NCBI RefSeq assembly: GCF_019090165.1
Contig: NZ_JAHRIB010000114.1
Location: 1 to 64,000 of the forward strand
DNA length: 64,000 bases
Reading direction: 5' to 3'
DNA from: Streptomyces sp. BV286
Lineage (GTDB): Bacteria; Actinomycetota; Actinomycetes; Streptomycetales; Streptomycetaceae
The notes beneath the pieces are model-generated. The model did not search any database. It worked only from the letters and a program-made list of their open reading frames with translations, and was not told where the DNA came from. This document shows, piece after piece, positions 49,692-59,073 of this stretch; the stretch's first letter is position 1, and each line of letters opens with the position of its first letter. A program made the position numbers and the translations under genes.

Positions 49692-50723
49692 GTGGCGTCC
49701 CACCGTCGACCGAAGCAGCCGAGCCGCACCCGCGTGACCGTGCTCACCACCGCCGCTGCCGCAGCCGTTGCCCTCAGCTCGCAGGCGGCCAACGCCGCGC
49801 CCAGCGAGAAGCCGAGCAAGGACGAGGTCAAGGCCAAGGTCGACAAGCTCTACGAAGAGGTCGAGCGGGCCACCGACAAGGCCAACGGGGCTGAGGAGAA
49901 GCAGGAGAAGCTCGAGAAGGAGATCGACACTCTCCAGGACCAGGTCGCACGCGGCCAGGACGATCTCAACTCCATGCGCGACGGCCTCGGTCTGATGGCC
50001 AGCTCCCAGTACCGGACGGGCGCCATCGACCCCTCCGTCCAGCTCTTCCTCTCCTCGGACCCGGACGACTACCTCGACAAGGCGTCCGCCATGGACCAGC
50101 TGAGCTCTCAGCAGGTCGAGGCGCTGAAGAAGGTCCAGGACAAGCAGCGGGTTCTCGCCCAGCAGCGCCAGGAGGCCTCCGGCAAGCTCAAGGAGCTCGC
50201 CGACACCCGCAAGACCCTGGACCAGAAGAAGAAGGAGGTCCAGGGCAAGCTCACCGACGCGCGCAAGCTGCTCAACACCCTGACCGCCAAGGAGCGTGCG
50301 GCCATGACGGCCGCCGACCAGCGCGCCAGCCGCTCCGCAGGTGACCGCATCGAGCTCGGCAACGAGGTCCCCGCCTCCGAGCGCGGTGCCGCCGCCCTCG
50401 CCGCGGCGAAGACCCAGATGGGCAAGCCGTACGTCTCCGGTGGCAGCGGCCCCAACTCGTACGACTGCTCCGGGCTGACCCAGTGGGCGTACAGCCAGGC
50501 CGGTGTGGCGATAACCCGGACCACGTACACGCAGCAGAACGACGGCGTGAAGATCGGCCGCGACCAGCTCAAGCCCGGCGACCTCGTCTTCTTCAACAGC
50601 CTCGGACACGTCGGCCTGTACGCCGGAAACGGTGTGATCGTGCACGCCCCGAAGCCGGGCGCCGTCGTCCGCCTCGAGTCGATGAGCACGATCGGCACCT
50701 TCCAGTTCGGCGTCCGCGTCTGA
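49692..50723 (+). CDS. Secreted NlpC/P60 peptidoglycan endopeptidase (paralogue 1)
   Basis: 343 aa. Signal peptide ending near SSQAANA-AP, coiled coil (about 45-210), then a C-terminal NlpC/P60 domain with catalytic Cys in NSYDCSGLTQWAYSQAG and His in LGHVGLYAGNG, plus a second His in GVIVHAPKPG. The layout matches RipA-type hydrolases that cut stem peptides. I chose the GTG at 49692 because AAGGAG lies 9 nt upstream; the ATG at 49674 has only GAGG at 3 nt. A paralogue follows directly. Confidence 0.94.
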   Translation: MASHRRPKQPSRTRVTVLTTAAAAAVALSSQAANAAPSEKPSKDEVKAKVDKLYEEVERATDKANGAEEKQEKLEKEIDTLQDQVARGQDDLNSMRDGLGLMASSQYRTGAIDPSVQLFLSSDPDDYLDKASAMDQLSSQQVEALKKVQDKQRVLAQQRQEASGKLKELADTRKTLDQKKKEVQGKLTDARKLLNTLTAKERAAMTAADQRASRSAGDRIELGNEVPASERGAAALAAAKTQMGKPYVSGGSGPNSYDCSGLTQWAYSQAGVAITRTTYTQQNDGVKIGRDQLKPGDLVFFNSLGHVGLYAGNGVIVHAPKPGAVVRLESMSTIGTFQFGVRV

Positions 50724-51053
50724 TCCCGGGCCCTCGTCCGGCAGACTGATCGCCGGGTTCCACGGCTCGTCCGACCGCCGGGGTACGACGGCCCGTTCGG
50801 CCGCCCCGGTCCGACGGGCCCTCCGGCCCCGAACCTCGCCCGCCCCTCCCCGGAGTTGACCGCCGCGCCGCCCGAACGGGCGAATTACCGTGCCTCCCGC
50901 TGACTCCACGCCCCGCTGATGACCTGCGTCTGAGGCGGGGTGTCGCGTTGTGTACCCGTATGGGTCTTTGGCCGTCGCGTAGTCGCACGGCTACTGTCTG
51001 GCGCGTTTCCCCCAACTCCGGGGGTTCGTCAGCGGAAGGGAGAGCGGCTTCCT
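50724..51053. other. Intergenic region between the two NlpC/P60 genes
   Basis: 330 bases. CCCCGC and GCGGGG around 50911-50940 may form a weak hairpin for gene 1. The gene 2 promoter lies at 50968-50997. No gene is supported. Confidence 0.55.
50968..50997 (+). promoter_or_regulatory. Putative promoter of the second NlpC/P60 gene
   Basis: TTGGCC, 18-nt spacer, TACTGT, giving a leader of about 50 nt. Confidence 0.5.
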
Positions 51054-52064
51054 GTGGGGTCCCATCGCCGCCCAGCACCGTCCGGCTTCGACCGGGGCGC
51101 CAGAGGCGCCACCCTCTGCGTACTGACCGCCGCGGCCGCGGCCCTCGGCGTCCTGCCGGCCGGCGCCGCGCCTCAGGACGACAGCCGCGCCGAGGTGGAC
51201 CGGCTGTACGAGGAGGCCGAGCAGGCCACCGAGTCGTACAACAAGGCCGACGAACGCGCCGACACCCTGCGCGACCAGGTGGACAGGTCGCAGGACCGGA
51301 TCGCCGGACAGCAGGACCGCATCAACACCATGCGGGACGCGCTCGGTTCGCTCGCCGGGGCCCAGTACCGCTCCGGCGGCCTCGACCCGTCGCTGGCGCT
51401 GATGTTCTCGGACGACCCCGAGGAGTACCTCGACAAGGCGGCCGCGCTGGACCGGATCAGCGCCCGCCAGGCCGGGGAACTCAGGGAACTCCAGGGCGCC
51501 ATGCGCGACCTCGCCCAGGAACGCGAGGAGGCGACCCGCAAGCTCTCCGAGCTCGACAGGAGCCGCAAGGCCGTCGCCCGGCACAAGCGCACCGTCGAGC
51601 AGAAGCTGTCCAAGGCGCGGCGGCTGCTCAACGCGATGCCGGAGGGCGACCGCGCCGCCTTCGACCGGGCCTCCCGCTCCGGCCGGACCCCCGACCTCAC
51701 CGGCGCCGTCCCGTCCTCCGGGCGCGCGGCCGCCGCCGTCGCCGCGGCCCGCTCCGCCCTCGGCCGCCCGTACGTCTGGGGTGCCAACGGGCCCACGGGC
51801 TTCGACTGTTCGGGCCTCACGCAGTGGTCGTACGCGCAGGCCGGTGTGGGTCTGCCGCGGACCTCGCAGGCCCAGGCGCACGCCGGACGGCCGGTGCCGC
51901 TCTCCCAGGCGCAGCCCGGAGACATCGTCACCTACCGGGGCGACGCCAGCCACGTGGGGATGTACGTGGGCAACGGCCAGGTGATCCACGCGCCCTACCC
52001 CGGTGCCCCCGTGCGCTACGACCCGGTGGGCATGATGCCCGTCAACACGGTGACGCGCCCCTGA
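51054..52064 (+). CDS. Secreted NlpC/P60 peptidoglycan endopeptidase (paralogue 2)
   Basis: 336 aa. Same plan as paralogue 1: signal peptide ending near LPAGAAPQ, coiled coil (EVDRLYEEAEQATESYNKADER onward in short pieces), Ala-rich hinge, then NlpC/P60 with Cys in GFDCSGLTQWSYAQAG and His in ASHVGMYVGNG. The GTG at 51054 has GGGAGAG 9 nt upstream. Close similarity to the preceding gene indicates tandem duplication. A distinct promoter suggests separate regulation. Confidence 0.93.
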   Translation: MGSHRRPAPSGFDRGARGATLCVLTAAAAALGVLPAGAAPQDDSRAEVDRLYEEAEQATESYNKADERADTLRDQVDRSQDRIAGQQDRINTMRDALGSLAGAQYRSGGLDPSLALMFSDDPEEYLDKAAALDRISARQAGELRELQGAMRDLAQEREEATRKLSELDRSRKAVARHKRTVEQKLSKARRLLNAMPEGDRAAFDRASRSGRTPDLTGAVPSSGRAAAAVAAARSALGRPYVWGANGPTGFDCSGLTQWSYAQAGVGLPRTSQAQAHAGRPVPLSQAQPGDIVTYRGDASHVGMYVGNGQVIHAPYPGAPVRYDPVGMMPVNTVTRP

Positions 52065-52083
52065 CCCGTCGGGCCCGGCGCCG

Positions 52084-52089
52084 TACGAT
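52084..52089 (+). promoter_or_regulatory. Putative leaderless minus-10 box for the HExxH lipoprotein gene
   Basis: TACGAT ends 7 nt before the GTG at 52097. No SD. Confidence 0.5.
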
Positions 52090-52096
52090 CGGGGCC

Positions 52097-53311
52097 GTGG
52101 CTGGTCGTGGGCGTGCGCCGAGGTGGGTCGTCGGGCTGCTGCTGACCACTCTGGTGGGCTGCGGCGGCCCCTCCGGGACCGACGGTTCGTCCGCCGACGT
52201 CCAGCGGGTGCTCGACCGGCGGGCCGCGGCGGTGCGTGCGGGCAGCGAGAGGGACTTCGTGGCGACGGGCGCGCCGGACTCCGTCGACGCCGGTGAACGC
52301 AGCGCCGCCCGCGCCGAGTTCAGGAACCTGCGGGCCGTTCCGCTGACCGACTGGTCGTACCGCGTGACCGGCTTCCGCCGCTCCGGCGACCGTGCCACGG
52401 CGGACGCGGAGCTCCGCTACCGCATGGACGGCTACGACAGGGCGCCCGTCGTCACCGCCCGCACACTGACCCTGGCCCGCGCCGACGGGCGCTGGTACGT
52501 GACCGCCGACAAGCCCGCCGCCGACGCCGGCCGGCAGCTGTGGGAGCAGGGCCCCGTGCTGGCCGTACGCGGCGAGCACAGCCTCGTCCTCGGGGTCGGG
52601 CAGCCCCGGGGCGCCCTGCGCGGTTACGCGAGGCTCGCCGACCGTGCGGTGCCCGCGGTGCGCGAGGCGTGGAGCGCGGACTGGCCGGGGCAGGTCGTCG
52701 TCCTCGTACCGGCGTCGCTGGAGGGGATGGGGGAACTGCTGGGGGCGCCCGCGTCCGGGTACCGGGGGATCGCCGCGGTCACCACGGGGGAGACGGGCGG
52801 CTCCGGGAAGACACCCGCCGACCGGATCATCGTGAACCCCGACGCGTACGGAGTGCTGGGTTCCTTCGGCCGGCAGGTCGTCCTCACGCACGAGACGACC
52901 CATGTCGCGACCCGTGCCTCGACCTCGGCGGCGACCCCGCTGTGGCTGTCGGAGGGGTACGCGGACTGGGTCGGCTACCGGGGCACCGGCCGCACCGCGG
53001 GGCAGGTCGCGCCGGAGCTGGCGCGTGCGGTGACCGAGGGGCGGGTACCGGCCGCTCTGCCGGGCGACAAGGACTTCGGCTTCGGCGGGGACGCGGGGAA
53101 GCTGGCGCGGGCCTACGAGAGCGGCTGGCTGGCCTGCCGGCTGATCGCCGAACGGTGGGGCGAGGTGCGGCTGGGGGAGTTCTACCGGGCCGTGGGGGCC
53201 CACGACAAGCGGGCGGGCGCGGTGGAGGCGGGGCTCCGGGAGGTCCTGGGGACGACGCCGGAGGAGTTCACGCGGATGTGGCGGGAGTACCTGCGCGACC
53301 GGCTCGGGTGA
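52097..53311 (+). CDS. Lipoprotein with HExxH metallopeptidase-like domain
   Basis: 404 aa. Signal with lipobox LVGC (Cys about 18). An NTF2-like region (about 30-140) is followed by a peptidase MA-like domain containing HETTH (zinc-binding HExxH) and the downstream Glu in WLSEGYADWVGY, a gluzincin arrangement. It is predicted to be anchored outside the membrane. It follows two NlpC/P60 hydrolase genes but has its own leaderless-type promoter. Substrate unknown. Confidence 0.85.
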   Translation: MAGRGRAPRWVVGLLLTTLVGCGGPSGTDGSSADVQRVLDRRAAAVRAGSERDFVATGAPDSVDAGERSAARAEFRNLRAVPLTDWSYRVTGFRRSGDRATADAELRYRMDGYDRAPVVTARTLTLARADGRWYVTADKPAADAGRQLWEQGPVLAVRGEHSLVLGVGQPRGALRGYARLADRAVPAVREAWSADWPGQVVVLVPASLEGMGELLGAPASGYRGIAAVTTGETGGSGKTPADRIIVNPDAYGVLGSFGRQVVLTHETTHVATRASTSAATPLWLSEGYADWVGYRGTGRTAGQVAPELARAVTEGRVPAALPGDKDFGFGGDAGKLARAYESGWLACRLIAERWGEVRLGEFYRAVGAHDKRAGAVEAGLREVLGTTPEEFTRMWREYLRDRLG

Positions 53312-53334
53312 CCTGCGCGGCCGGGCCCCTGCCC

Positions 53335-54570
53335 TCAGGGGGTCAGGGACTCCTTGCTGGCGGGCGTCGGCCGGCCGGCCGCGGGAGCCGCGTCCGCGTA
53401 CGACACGGTGTCGCGCCACAGGAGCGTGCCCGCGGTGACGGTCGCGGCGACCAGCAGGCCGTTGCGGATCACGAGCAGGGTGATCCCGAGGCCGTTGCTG
53501 GCGACGACGTCCGCGAAGTAGACGGGGAACTCCAGGACGGTGACGAAGCTCGCCACCACGACCATCCCCGCCGGCAGGCCCATCCGGCTGCCGCGGAAGA
53601 CCAGGCACACGGCGGCCAGGCCCACCAGCCACACCATGTACTGCGGGCTGATGACCCGGCTCGTCGTGGTGAACAGGAGCACCGCCACGAACGCGGCGTC
53701 CGCGACCGTGTGCACCAGGAACCGCGTCGCGCACAGCCGCCACAGGAGCAGCCAGCCGAACGCGAGCCCGGTCAGCATCAGGGCCACCGTGCTCACCACG
53801 TCGACGTACGGGCCGAGGAACTCCACCGAGCCGTAGTTGAGCAGGACCTGGCCCTCCCAGCCGTGGTGCCGGGCGATGTGGAAGACGAGCGAGCCGAGGG
53901 ACTCGACCTCGGTCCCGCGGTCGCGCTGGAACGTCAGGAACGCGAACGCGCCCGGCATCGACACGGCGAACAGCAGCGCGATCCCGACGGCCGTCCCGGC
54001 CGCCCAGCCCCAGGCCCTGCGCCCGGTCGTGCCCACGAGCAGCAGCAGCGGCCACACCTTCAGCAGCGCGCCGAACGCGGCCAGCGCGCCCATGAGCTTC
54101 GGGTTCCGGACGCCCGCGAGGACCGCGGCCACGACGACGGCGGTCACCATCACGTCGTACCGCGAGTACACCGTCGGACCGAGCAGGGGCACGCCCACGA
54201 CCCACACCCAGGCACCGCGCCGGGACCTGCCCGGGCTCCGGGCCGCGTACAGGAGCAGTCCGAGGGCGACCAGGTCGGCGGCGAAGGCGAGGACGAAGAA
54301 CGCCTCGGTGTAGGCGAGGAACGGCAGCAGCGAGGGGGAGAGGATCGCGAGCGCGGCCGCCGGCGGGTACTGCCAGGTCACGTCGTCCAGCGGGAACGTG
54401 CCGGTGCGCAGGACCTCGTACCAGCCCTGGTAGGTGACCGCGACGTCACTGGTGACGTCCGGGCCGGGGAAGACGAACACCTTGAAGACGAAGAGCAGCA
54501 GCGCCAGCCTCGTCAGACCCCAGGTCACCAGCAGTACGTACGGGAACCTCGTCCCCCCGGTTCCCGCCAT
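53335..54570 (-). CDS. GT87-family polyprenol-phosphate-mannose-dependent mannosyltransferase-like protein
   Basis: 411 aa, about ten to eleven membrane helices. The GT-C-type acidic residues appear early (FPGPDVTSDVAVTYQGW) and QYPPAAALAI follows, with YSRYDVMVTAV. This matches DUF2029/GT87 enzymes such as the alpha-1,2-mannosyltransferase Rv2181 of Mycobacterium, which sits in the same conserved region. The ATG at 54570 has AAGGG about nine nt upstream; a GTG at 54576 is too close to it. Role in lipoglycan or glycolipid mannosylation is inferred. Confidence 0.85.
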   Translation of the reverse strand: MAGTGGTRFPYVLLVTWGLTRLALLLFVFKVFVFPGPDVTSDVAVTYQGWYEVLRTGTFPLDDVTWQYPPAAALAILSPSLLPFLAYTEAFFVLAFAADLVALGLLLYAARSPGRSRRGAWVWVVGVPLLGPTVYSRYDVMVTAVVVAAVLAGVRNPKLMGALAAFGALLKVWPLLLLVGTTGRRAWGWAAGTAVGIALLFAVSMPGAFAFLTFQRDRGTEVESLGSLVFHIARHHGWEGQVLLNYGSVEFLGPYVDVVSTVALMLTGLAFGWLLLWRLCATRFLVHTVADAAFVAVLLFTTTSRVISPQYMVWLVGLAAVCLVFRGSRMGLPAGMVVVASFVTVLEFPVYFADVVASNGLGITLLVIRNGLLVAATVTAGTLLWRDTVSYADAAPAAGRPTPASKESLTP

Positions 54571-54677
54571 GCGCACCTGCCCTTTTCCGTACGGATCCTG
54601 TGCGGGCCATGATGGACCGCGCCGCTGTGCGAGAGCCGTGAAGCACGGCCGCGCTCAGTCGCGGGGTGCGGGTTCGG

Positions 54678-54683
54678 TACTGT
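54678..54683 (+). promoter_or_regulatory. Putative leaderless minus-10 box for the GT4 gene
   Basis: TACTGT ends 8 nt before the ATG at 54692. No SD. Confidence 0.5.
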
Positions 54684-54691
54684 CGACGGCG

Positions 54692-55834
54692 ATGCACAAG
54701 ACCTTGATCGTGACCAACGACTTTCCGCCGAGACCGGGCGGCATCCAGGCCTTCCTGCACAACATGGCGTTGCGCCTGGACCCCGAGCGGCTCGTCGTCT
54801 ACGCCTCCACCTGGAAGCGGGGCCGGGAGGGAGCCGAGGCCACAGCCGCCTTCGACGCCGAACAGCCCTTCGTCATCGTACGCGACCGAACAACCATGCT
54901 GTTGCCGACGCCGGGGGTCTCCCGGCGGGCCGTCGGGCTGCTGCGGGAGCACGGCTGTACCTCGGTGTGGTTCGGCGCGGCGGCGCCGCTCGGACTGCTC
55001 GCACCGGCGCTGCGGAAGGCGGGCGCGGAGCGCCTCGTGGCCACCACGCACGGGCACGAGGCGGGGTGGGCGCAACTGCCCGCCGCACGGCAACTCCTGC
55101 GCAGGATCGGCGAGTCGACGGACACGATCACGTATCTCGGTGAGTACACCCGCTCGCGCATCGCCACCGCGCTGACGCCCGGAGCGGCCGCCCGGATGGT
55201 GCAACTGCCCCCGGGCGTCGACGAGAAGACCTTCCATCCCGGCTCGGGCGGGGCCGCCGTCCGGGCCCGCCTCGGGCTGACGGACCGCCCGGTCGTGGTC
55301 TGCGTGTCCCGTCTCGTCCCGCGCAAGGGCCAGGACACGCTCATCCTCGCCATGCCGCGCATCCTGGCGAGCGAGCCCGAGGCGGTGCTGCTGATCGTCG
55401 GCGGCGGACCGTACGCGAAGGACCTGCGCAGGCTCGCGCACGAGACGGGTGTCGCCGACTCCGTCCGCTTCACCGGCGCGGTGCCCTGGTCGGAGCTGCC
55501 GGCCCACTACGGCGCGGGCGACGTCTTCGCCATGCCGTGCCGTACGCGCCGAGGAGGGCTCGACGTCGAAGGGCTCGGCATCGTCTACCTGGAGGCCTCC
55601 GCGACGGGGCTTCCCGTCGTCGCCGGTGACTCGGGGGGCGCGCCGGACGCCGTGCTCGACGGCGAGACCGGCTGGGTCGTACGGGGCGGCTCCGCCGGGG
55701 ACACGGCCGATCGCGTCGTCGCGCTCCTCGGCGACGCGGAGCTGCGCCGCCGCATGGGGGAGCGGGGCCGGGAGTGGGTCGAGGAGAAGTGGCGCTGGGA
55801 CCTCCTGGCGGAGGGTCTCAAGGAGCTGCTGTAG
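54692..55834 (+). CDS. GT4-family glycosyltransferase, PimB-like
   Basis: 380 aa GT-B enzyme. N-terminal TNDFPPRPGGIQAFLHNMA is the acceptor-side signature of PimB/PimB' enzymes; the C-terminal nucleotide-sugar domain shows SRLVPRKGQDTLI, VGGGPYAKDL and EGLGIVYLEASATGLPVVAGDSGG (E-x7-E). Mycobacterium PimB' (Rv2188c) mannosylates phosphatidylinositol mannoside at the inner membrane face and lies in the matching neighbourhood beside fadD15, as here. Function by homology; donor probably GDP-mannose. Confidence 0.92.
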   Translation: MHKTLIVTNDFPPRPGGIQAFLHNMALRLDPERLVVYASTWKRGREGAEATAAFDAEQPFVIVRDRTTMLLPTPGVSRRAVGLLREHGCTSVWFGAAAPLGLLAPALRKAGAERLVATTHGHEAGWAQLPAARQLLRRIGESTDTITYLGEYTRSRIATALTPGAAARMVQLPPGVDEKTFHPGSGGAAVRARLGLTDRPVVVCVSRLVPRKGQDTLILAMPRILASEPEAVLLIVGGGPYAKDLRRLAHETGVADSVRFTGAVPWSELPAHYGAGDVFAMPCRTRRGGLDVEGLGIVYLEASATGLPVVAGDSGGAPDAVLDGETGWVVRGGSAGDTADRVVALLGDAELRRRMGERGREWVEEKWRWDLLAEGLKELL

Positions 55835-55882
55835 CGCCGGTGGGGGCCGGCTCCCCGCGCGCTGAAGGGCGCAGCCCTTTCA

Positions 55883-55904
55883 GGGGCGCGGGGAACTGCG
55901 CGAG
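55883..55904 (+). repeat. Dispersed GC-rich intergenic repeat copy
   Basis: GGGGCGCGGGGAACTGCGCG plus AG, first of two copies between convergent genes. Confidence 0.75.
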
Positions 55905-55950
55905 CAACCACGATGGCGGGACAGCCGCATTCGGGACAGCCGCATGCGAA

Positions 55951-55972
55951 GGGGCGCGGGGAACGGCGCGAC
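55951..55972 (+). repeat. Dispersed GC-rich intergenic repeat copy
   Basis: GGGGCGCGGGGAACGGCGCG plus AC, the ACGG variant also seen at 21345. Confidence 0.75.
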
Positions 55973-56031
55973 AAGCCACCGCGGCGGGCAAGCCGCACAC
56001 GCACCCCCCGCCCCACGGCGAGTGGGCGCCC

Positions 56032-57828
56032 TCAACCCCGATAGATCGCTTCGATCTCGTCCGCGTAGTCCTTCGCCACCACATTGCGCTTGAGCTTCAG
56101 CGACGGCGTGAGATGGCCGGAGTCCTCGGTGAACTGGTGGGACAGCACACGGAACTTCCGCACCGACTCCGCCTTCGACACCGCGGCGTTGCCGTCGTCG
56201 ACAGCGCTCTGGATCGCGGCGAGCAGATCCGCGTCCTGACCCAGCGACGCCGCGGTCGAGCCCGCGGGCTTGCCGTGCTCGTCGGCCCAGCGGCCCAGGA
56301 ACTCCTCGTCGATGGTCACCAGCGCGCCCACGAACGGGCGCCCGTCGCCCACCACCATGCACTCGGCGACCAGCGCGTGCGCGCGGATGCGGTCCTCGAT
56401 CACGGCGGGCGCGACGTTCTTGCCGCCCGCGGTGACGATGATCTCCTTCTTGCGGCCGGTGATGCGGAGGTAGCCGTCCTCGTCGAGGGTGCCGATGTCA
56501 CCGGTGTGGAACCAGCCGTCGGCGAGCGCCTCCTCGGTCGCGCCCTCGTTGTTCCAGTACCCCTTGAACAGGTGCTCGCCGTGCAGCAGCACCTCGCCGT
56601 CGTCCGCGATGCGGATCACCGAACCCGGCAGCGGCTGGCCGACCGTGCCGATCTTCTGGCGGTCCCACGGGTTGAAGGCGGTGGCCGCGCAGGACTCGGT
56701 GAGGCCGTAGCCCTCCAGGACCGTGAAGCCGATGCCGCGGAAGAAGTGCCCGAGGCGCTCGCCCAGCGGAGCGCCGCCCGAGATGGCGTACTCGCCCTTG
56801 CCGCCGAGCACCGCGCGCAGCTTGCTGTAGACGAGCTTGTCGAACGTCTTGTGTTTGATCTTCAGGCCGATGGAGGGGCCCGCCGGGGTGTCCAGGGCGC
56901 GGCTGTACGCGATCGCCGTGTCGGCCGCCTTGTCGAAGATCTTGCCCTTGCCGTCGGCCTGCGCCTTGGCCCGCGCCGAGTTGTAGACCTTCTCGAAGAC
57001 GCGCGGCACACCGAGGATCAACGTCGGCCGGAAGGAGGCCAGTTCGTCCGTGAGGTTCTTGATGTCCGGGACGGTGCCCAGCTTGATCGGCGCCATCATC
57101 GGCGCGACCTGCACGAGCCGCCCGAAGACGTGCGCGAGCGGAAGGAAGAGGAGGACCGAGCACTCGCCGGTCCGGAAGAGGGGCCGCAGCCGCTCCACGA
57201 TGTTGCCGCACTCCGCGAAGAAGCTGCGGTGGGTCAGCACGCAGCCCTTGGGGCGCCCGGTCGTACCGCTCGTGTAGACGATGGTCGCGGGGTCGTCGGC
57301 CTTGGCGAGCGAGCTGCGCTCCTCGACCGCGGCGTCCGTCACGTCCTTGCCGGCCCGGCCGAGTTCCTCGACACCGCCGCGGTCGATCTGCCACACGTGC
57401 TTCAGGTGCGGCAGCCGGTCACGCACCGACTCCACGGAGGCCGCGTGCGCGTCCAGCTCCACGACGATCCCGGTGGCTCCCGAGTCGCCGAGGATCCACT
57501 GCACCTGCTCCGGCGAGCTGGTCTCGTACACCGGCACGGTGACCGCGCCGGCGCTCCAGATCGCGAAGTCCAGCAGCGTCCACTCGTACCGCGTGCGGGA
57601 CATCAGGCCGACCCGGTCGCCCGGCTCGATGCCCGAGGCGATCAGGCCCTTGGCGGCGGCCTGCACCTCCGCGAGGAAGACCGTGGCCGTGACATCCGTC
57701 CAGCTGCCACCCACCTTGCGGGCGATGACCGCGACATCAGGATGCTGCGCGGCGTTTCTGCGGACGATGTCGGTCAGATTGCCGTCCGCAGGGACCTCGT
57801 ACAAAGCCGGAAGGCTGAACTCGCGCAA
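56032..57828 (-). CDS. Long-chain acyl-CoA synthetase (AMP-forming), FadD15-like
   Basis: 598 aa. Activates fatty acids to acyl-CoA through an acyl-adenylate. P-loop-like IVYTSGTTGRPKGC, YGLTESC, and WFHTGDIGTLDEDGYL with RITGRKKEIIVTAGG are all intact; the C-terminal Lys region is LKLKRNVVAK. Translation starts at a TTG (57828) with AGGAG 8 nt upstream, an uncommon start but well supported. Neighbouring genes match the Mycobacterium fadD15/pimB' region. TAACGT at 57952-57957 (complement) may be its minus-10. Confidence 0.94.
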   Translation of the reverse strand: MREFSLPALYEVPADGNLTDIVRRNAAQHPDVAVIARKVGGSWTDVTATVFLAEVQAAAKGLIASGIEPGDRVGLMSRTRYEWTLLDFAIWSAGAVTVPVYETSSPEQVQWILGDSGATGIVVELDAHAASVESVRDRLPHLKHVWQIDRGGVEELGRAGKDVTDAAVEERSSLAKADDPATIVYTSGTTGRPKGCVLTHRSFFAECGNIVERLRPLFRTGECSVLLFLPLAHVFGRLVQVAPMMAPIKLGTVPDIKNLTDELASFRPTLILGVPRVFEKVYNSARAKAQADGKGKIFDKAADTAIAYSRALDTPAGPSIGLKIKHKTFDKLVYSKLRAVLGGKGEYAISGGAPLGERLGHFFRGIGFTVLEGYGLTESCAATAFNPWDRQKIGTVGQPLPGSVIRIADDGEVLLHGEHLFKGYWNNEGATEEALADGWFHTGDIGTLDEDGYLRITGRKKEIIVTAGGKNVAPAVIEDRIRAHALVAECMVVGDGRPFVGALVTIDEEFLGRWADEHGKPAGSTAASLGQDADLLAAIQSAVDDGNAAVSKAESVRKFRVLSHQFTEDSGHLTPSLKLKRNVVAKDYADEIEAIYRG

Positions 57829-58109
57829 GACTGCTGCTCCTCATAGGGCGCCGACGCCACGACTTCGTGTGATGCGACGGAGTGGTCCAAGGCTCGGGCA
57901 GGTGCTCCGGGAGTCGGTTGTTGAAACCCTGAGCACGACTGGACTGCCCGGACGTTACCCGCCGGTACTGCCTCTAGGACAGGGGGGTCCATGAGATGTT
58001 CCCCGCGTCACACGTGTTGGCGTTCCTCCGCGCACAGTAGTCCAACGCGTTACTGACCGGGTAGTAACCGCAGGTCCGCCCGCATCTACACACGTTTGCT
58101 CCACAGGCT

Positions 58110-58115
58110 TACCCT
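58110..58115 (+). promoter_or_regulatory. Putative leaderless minus-10 box for the metallophosphoesterase gene
   Basis: TACCCT ends 8 nt before the ATG at 58124; the sequence between is TGATCGTC, also seen before the gene at 62562. Confidence 0.45.
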
Positions 58116-58123
58116 TGATCGTC

Positions 58124-58936
58124 ATGGCAGGCACACAACGCGGCGACGGCGGCGGCATCCGAGAGACCCCGAGGACACGGCTCCATGTCGTGAGCGACGT
58201 ACACGGCAACGCCCGTGACCTGGCCAGGGCCGGTGACGGCGCGGACGCCCTGATCTGTCTGGGCGACCTCGTGCTCTTCATCGACTACGCCGACCACTCC
58301 CGCGGCATCTTCCCCGACCTGTTCGGCACCGAGAACACGGACCGCCTCGTCGAGCTCCGCACGGCCCGCCACTTCGAGGAGGCCCGGGCCCTGGGCGCGC
58401 GCCTGTGGGCGGGCGTCGACCGCGGCCCCGCCATCGAGAAGGCCGTACGGAAGCAGTACGCCGAACTGTTCGCGGCGTTCCCCACTCCGACGTACGCCAC
58501 CTACGGCAACGTCGACATACCGTCCCTCTGGTCGGAGTACGCCGGACCCGGCACCACCGTGCTCGACGGCGAGCGGGTCGAGATCGGCGGCCGGGTCTTC
58601 GGCTTCGTCGGCGGCGGACTGCGTACGCCCATGCGGACGCCGTACGAGATCAGCGACGAGGAGTACGCGGCGAAGATCGAGGCCGTCGGAGAGGTCGACG
58701 TGCTGTGCACGCACATCCCGCCGGAAGTCCCCGAACTCGTCTACGACACCGTGGCCCGGCGGTTCGAGCGCGGCAGCCGCGCGCTGCTCGACGCGATCCG
58801 GCGCACCCGGCCGCGGTACGCGCTCTTCGGCCACGTCCACCAGCCGCTCGCCCGGCGGATGCGGGTCGGCGCCACCGAGTGCGTGAACGTGGGGCACTTC
58901 GCCGGATCCGGGAAGCCGTGGGTACTGCAGTGGTGA
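58124..58936 (+). CDS. Calcineurin-like metallophosphoesterase
   Basis: 270 aa. All metal-binding blocks are present: HVVSDVHGN, CLGDLVLF, TYGNVDIP, CTHIPPEVPE and FGHVHQPLA. It hydrolyses phosphate mono- or diesters in the cytoplasm; the exact substrate cannot be read from sequence. I chose the ATG at 58124; a TTG nine nt upstream is in frame. It is divergent from the acyl-CoA synthetase gene and precedes an SRPBCC gene. Confidence 0.92.
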   Translation: MAGTQRGDGGGIRETPRTRLHVVSDVHGNARDLARAGDGADALICLGDLVLFIDYADHSRGIFPDLFGTENTDRLVELRTARHFEEARALGARLWAGVDRGPAIEKAVRKQYAELFAAFPTPTYATYGNVDIPSLWSEYAGPGTTVLDGERVEIGGRVFGFVGGGLRTPMRTPYEISDEEYAAKIEAVGEVDVLCTHIPPEVPELVYDTVARRFERGSRALLDAIRRTRPRYALFGHVHQPLARRMRVGATECVNVGHFAGSGKPWVLQW

Positions 58937-59073
58937 GGGCTCCCGGCGGCCGCGGGGCCGGGGGCGGGCGCCGGCCCGCCGCGCGGTAGCCTTCACGCTG
59001 CACACACAGGTAGAAAGCGTTCGTACCCCGTAGAACACCCCCTGTCCGGACCGCATCTGGAGGAGCCACAGCG

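Noticed and set aside
52540..54612. 690-aa plus-strand open frame
   Set aside because: It spans the lipoprotein gene in another frame and the antisense of the GT87 gene; composition is that of a GC shadow with no domain.
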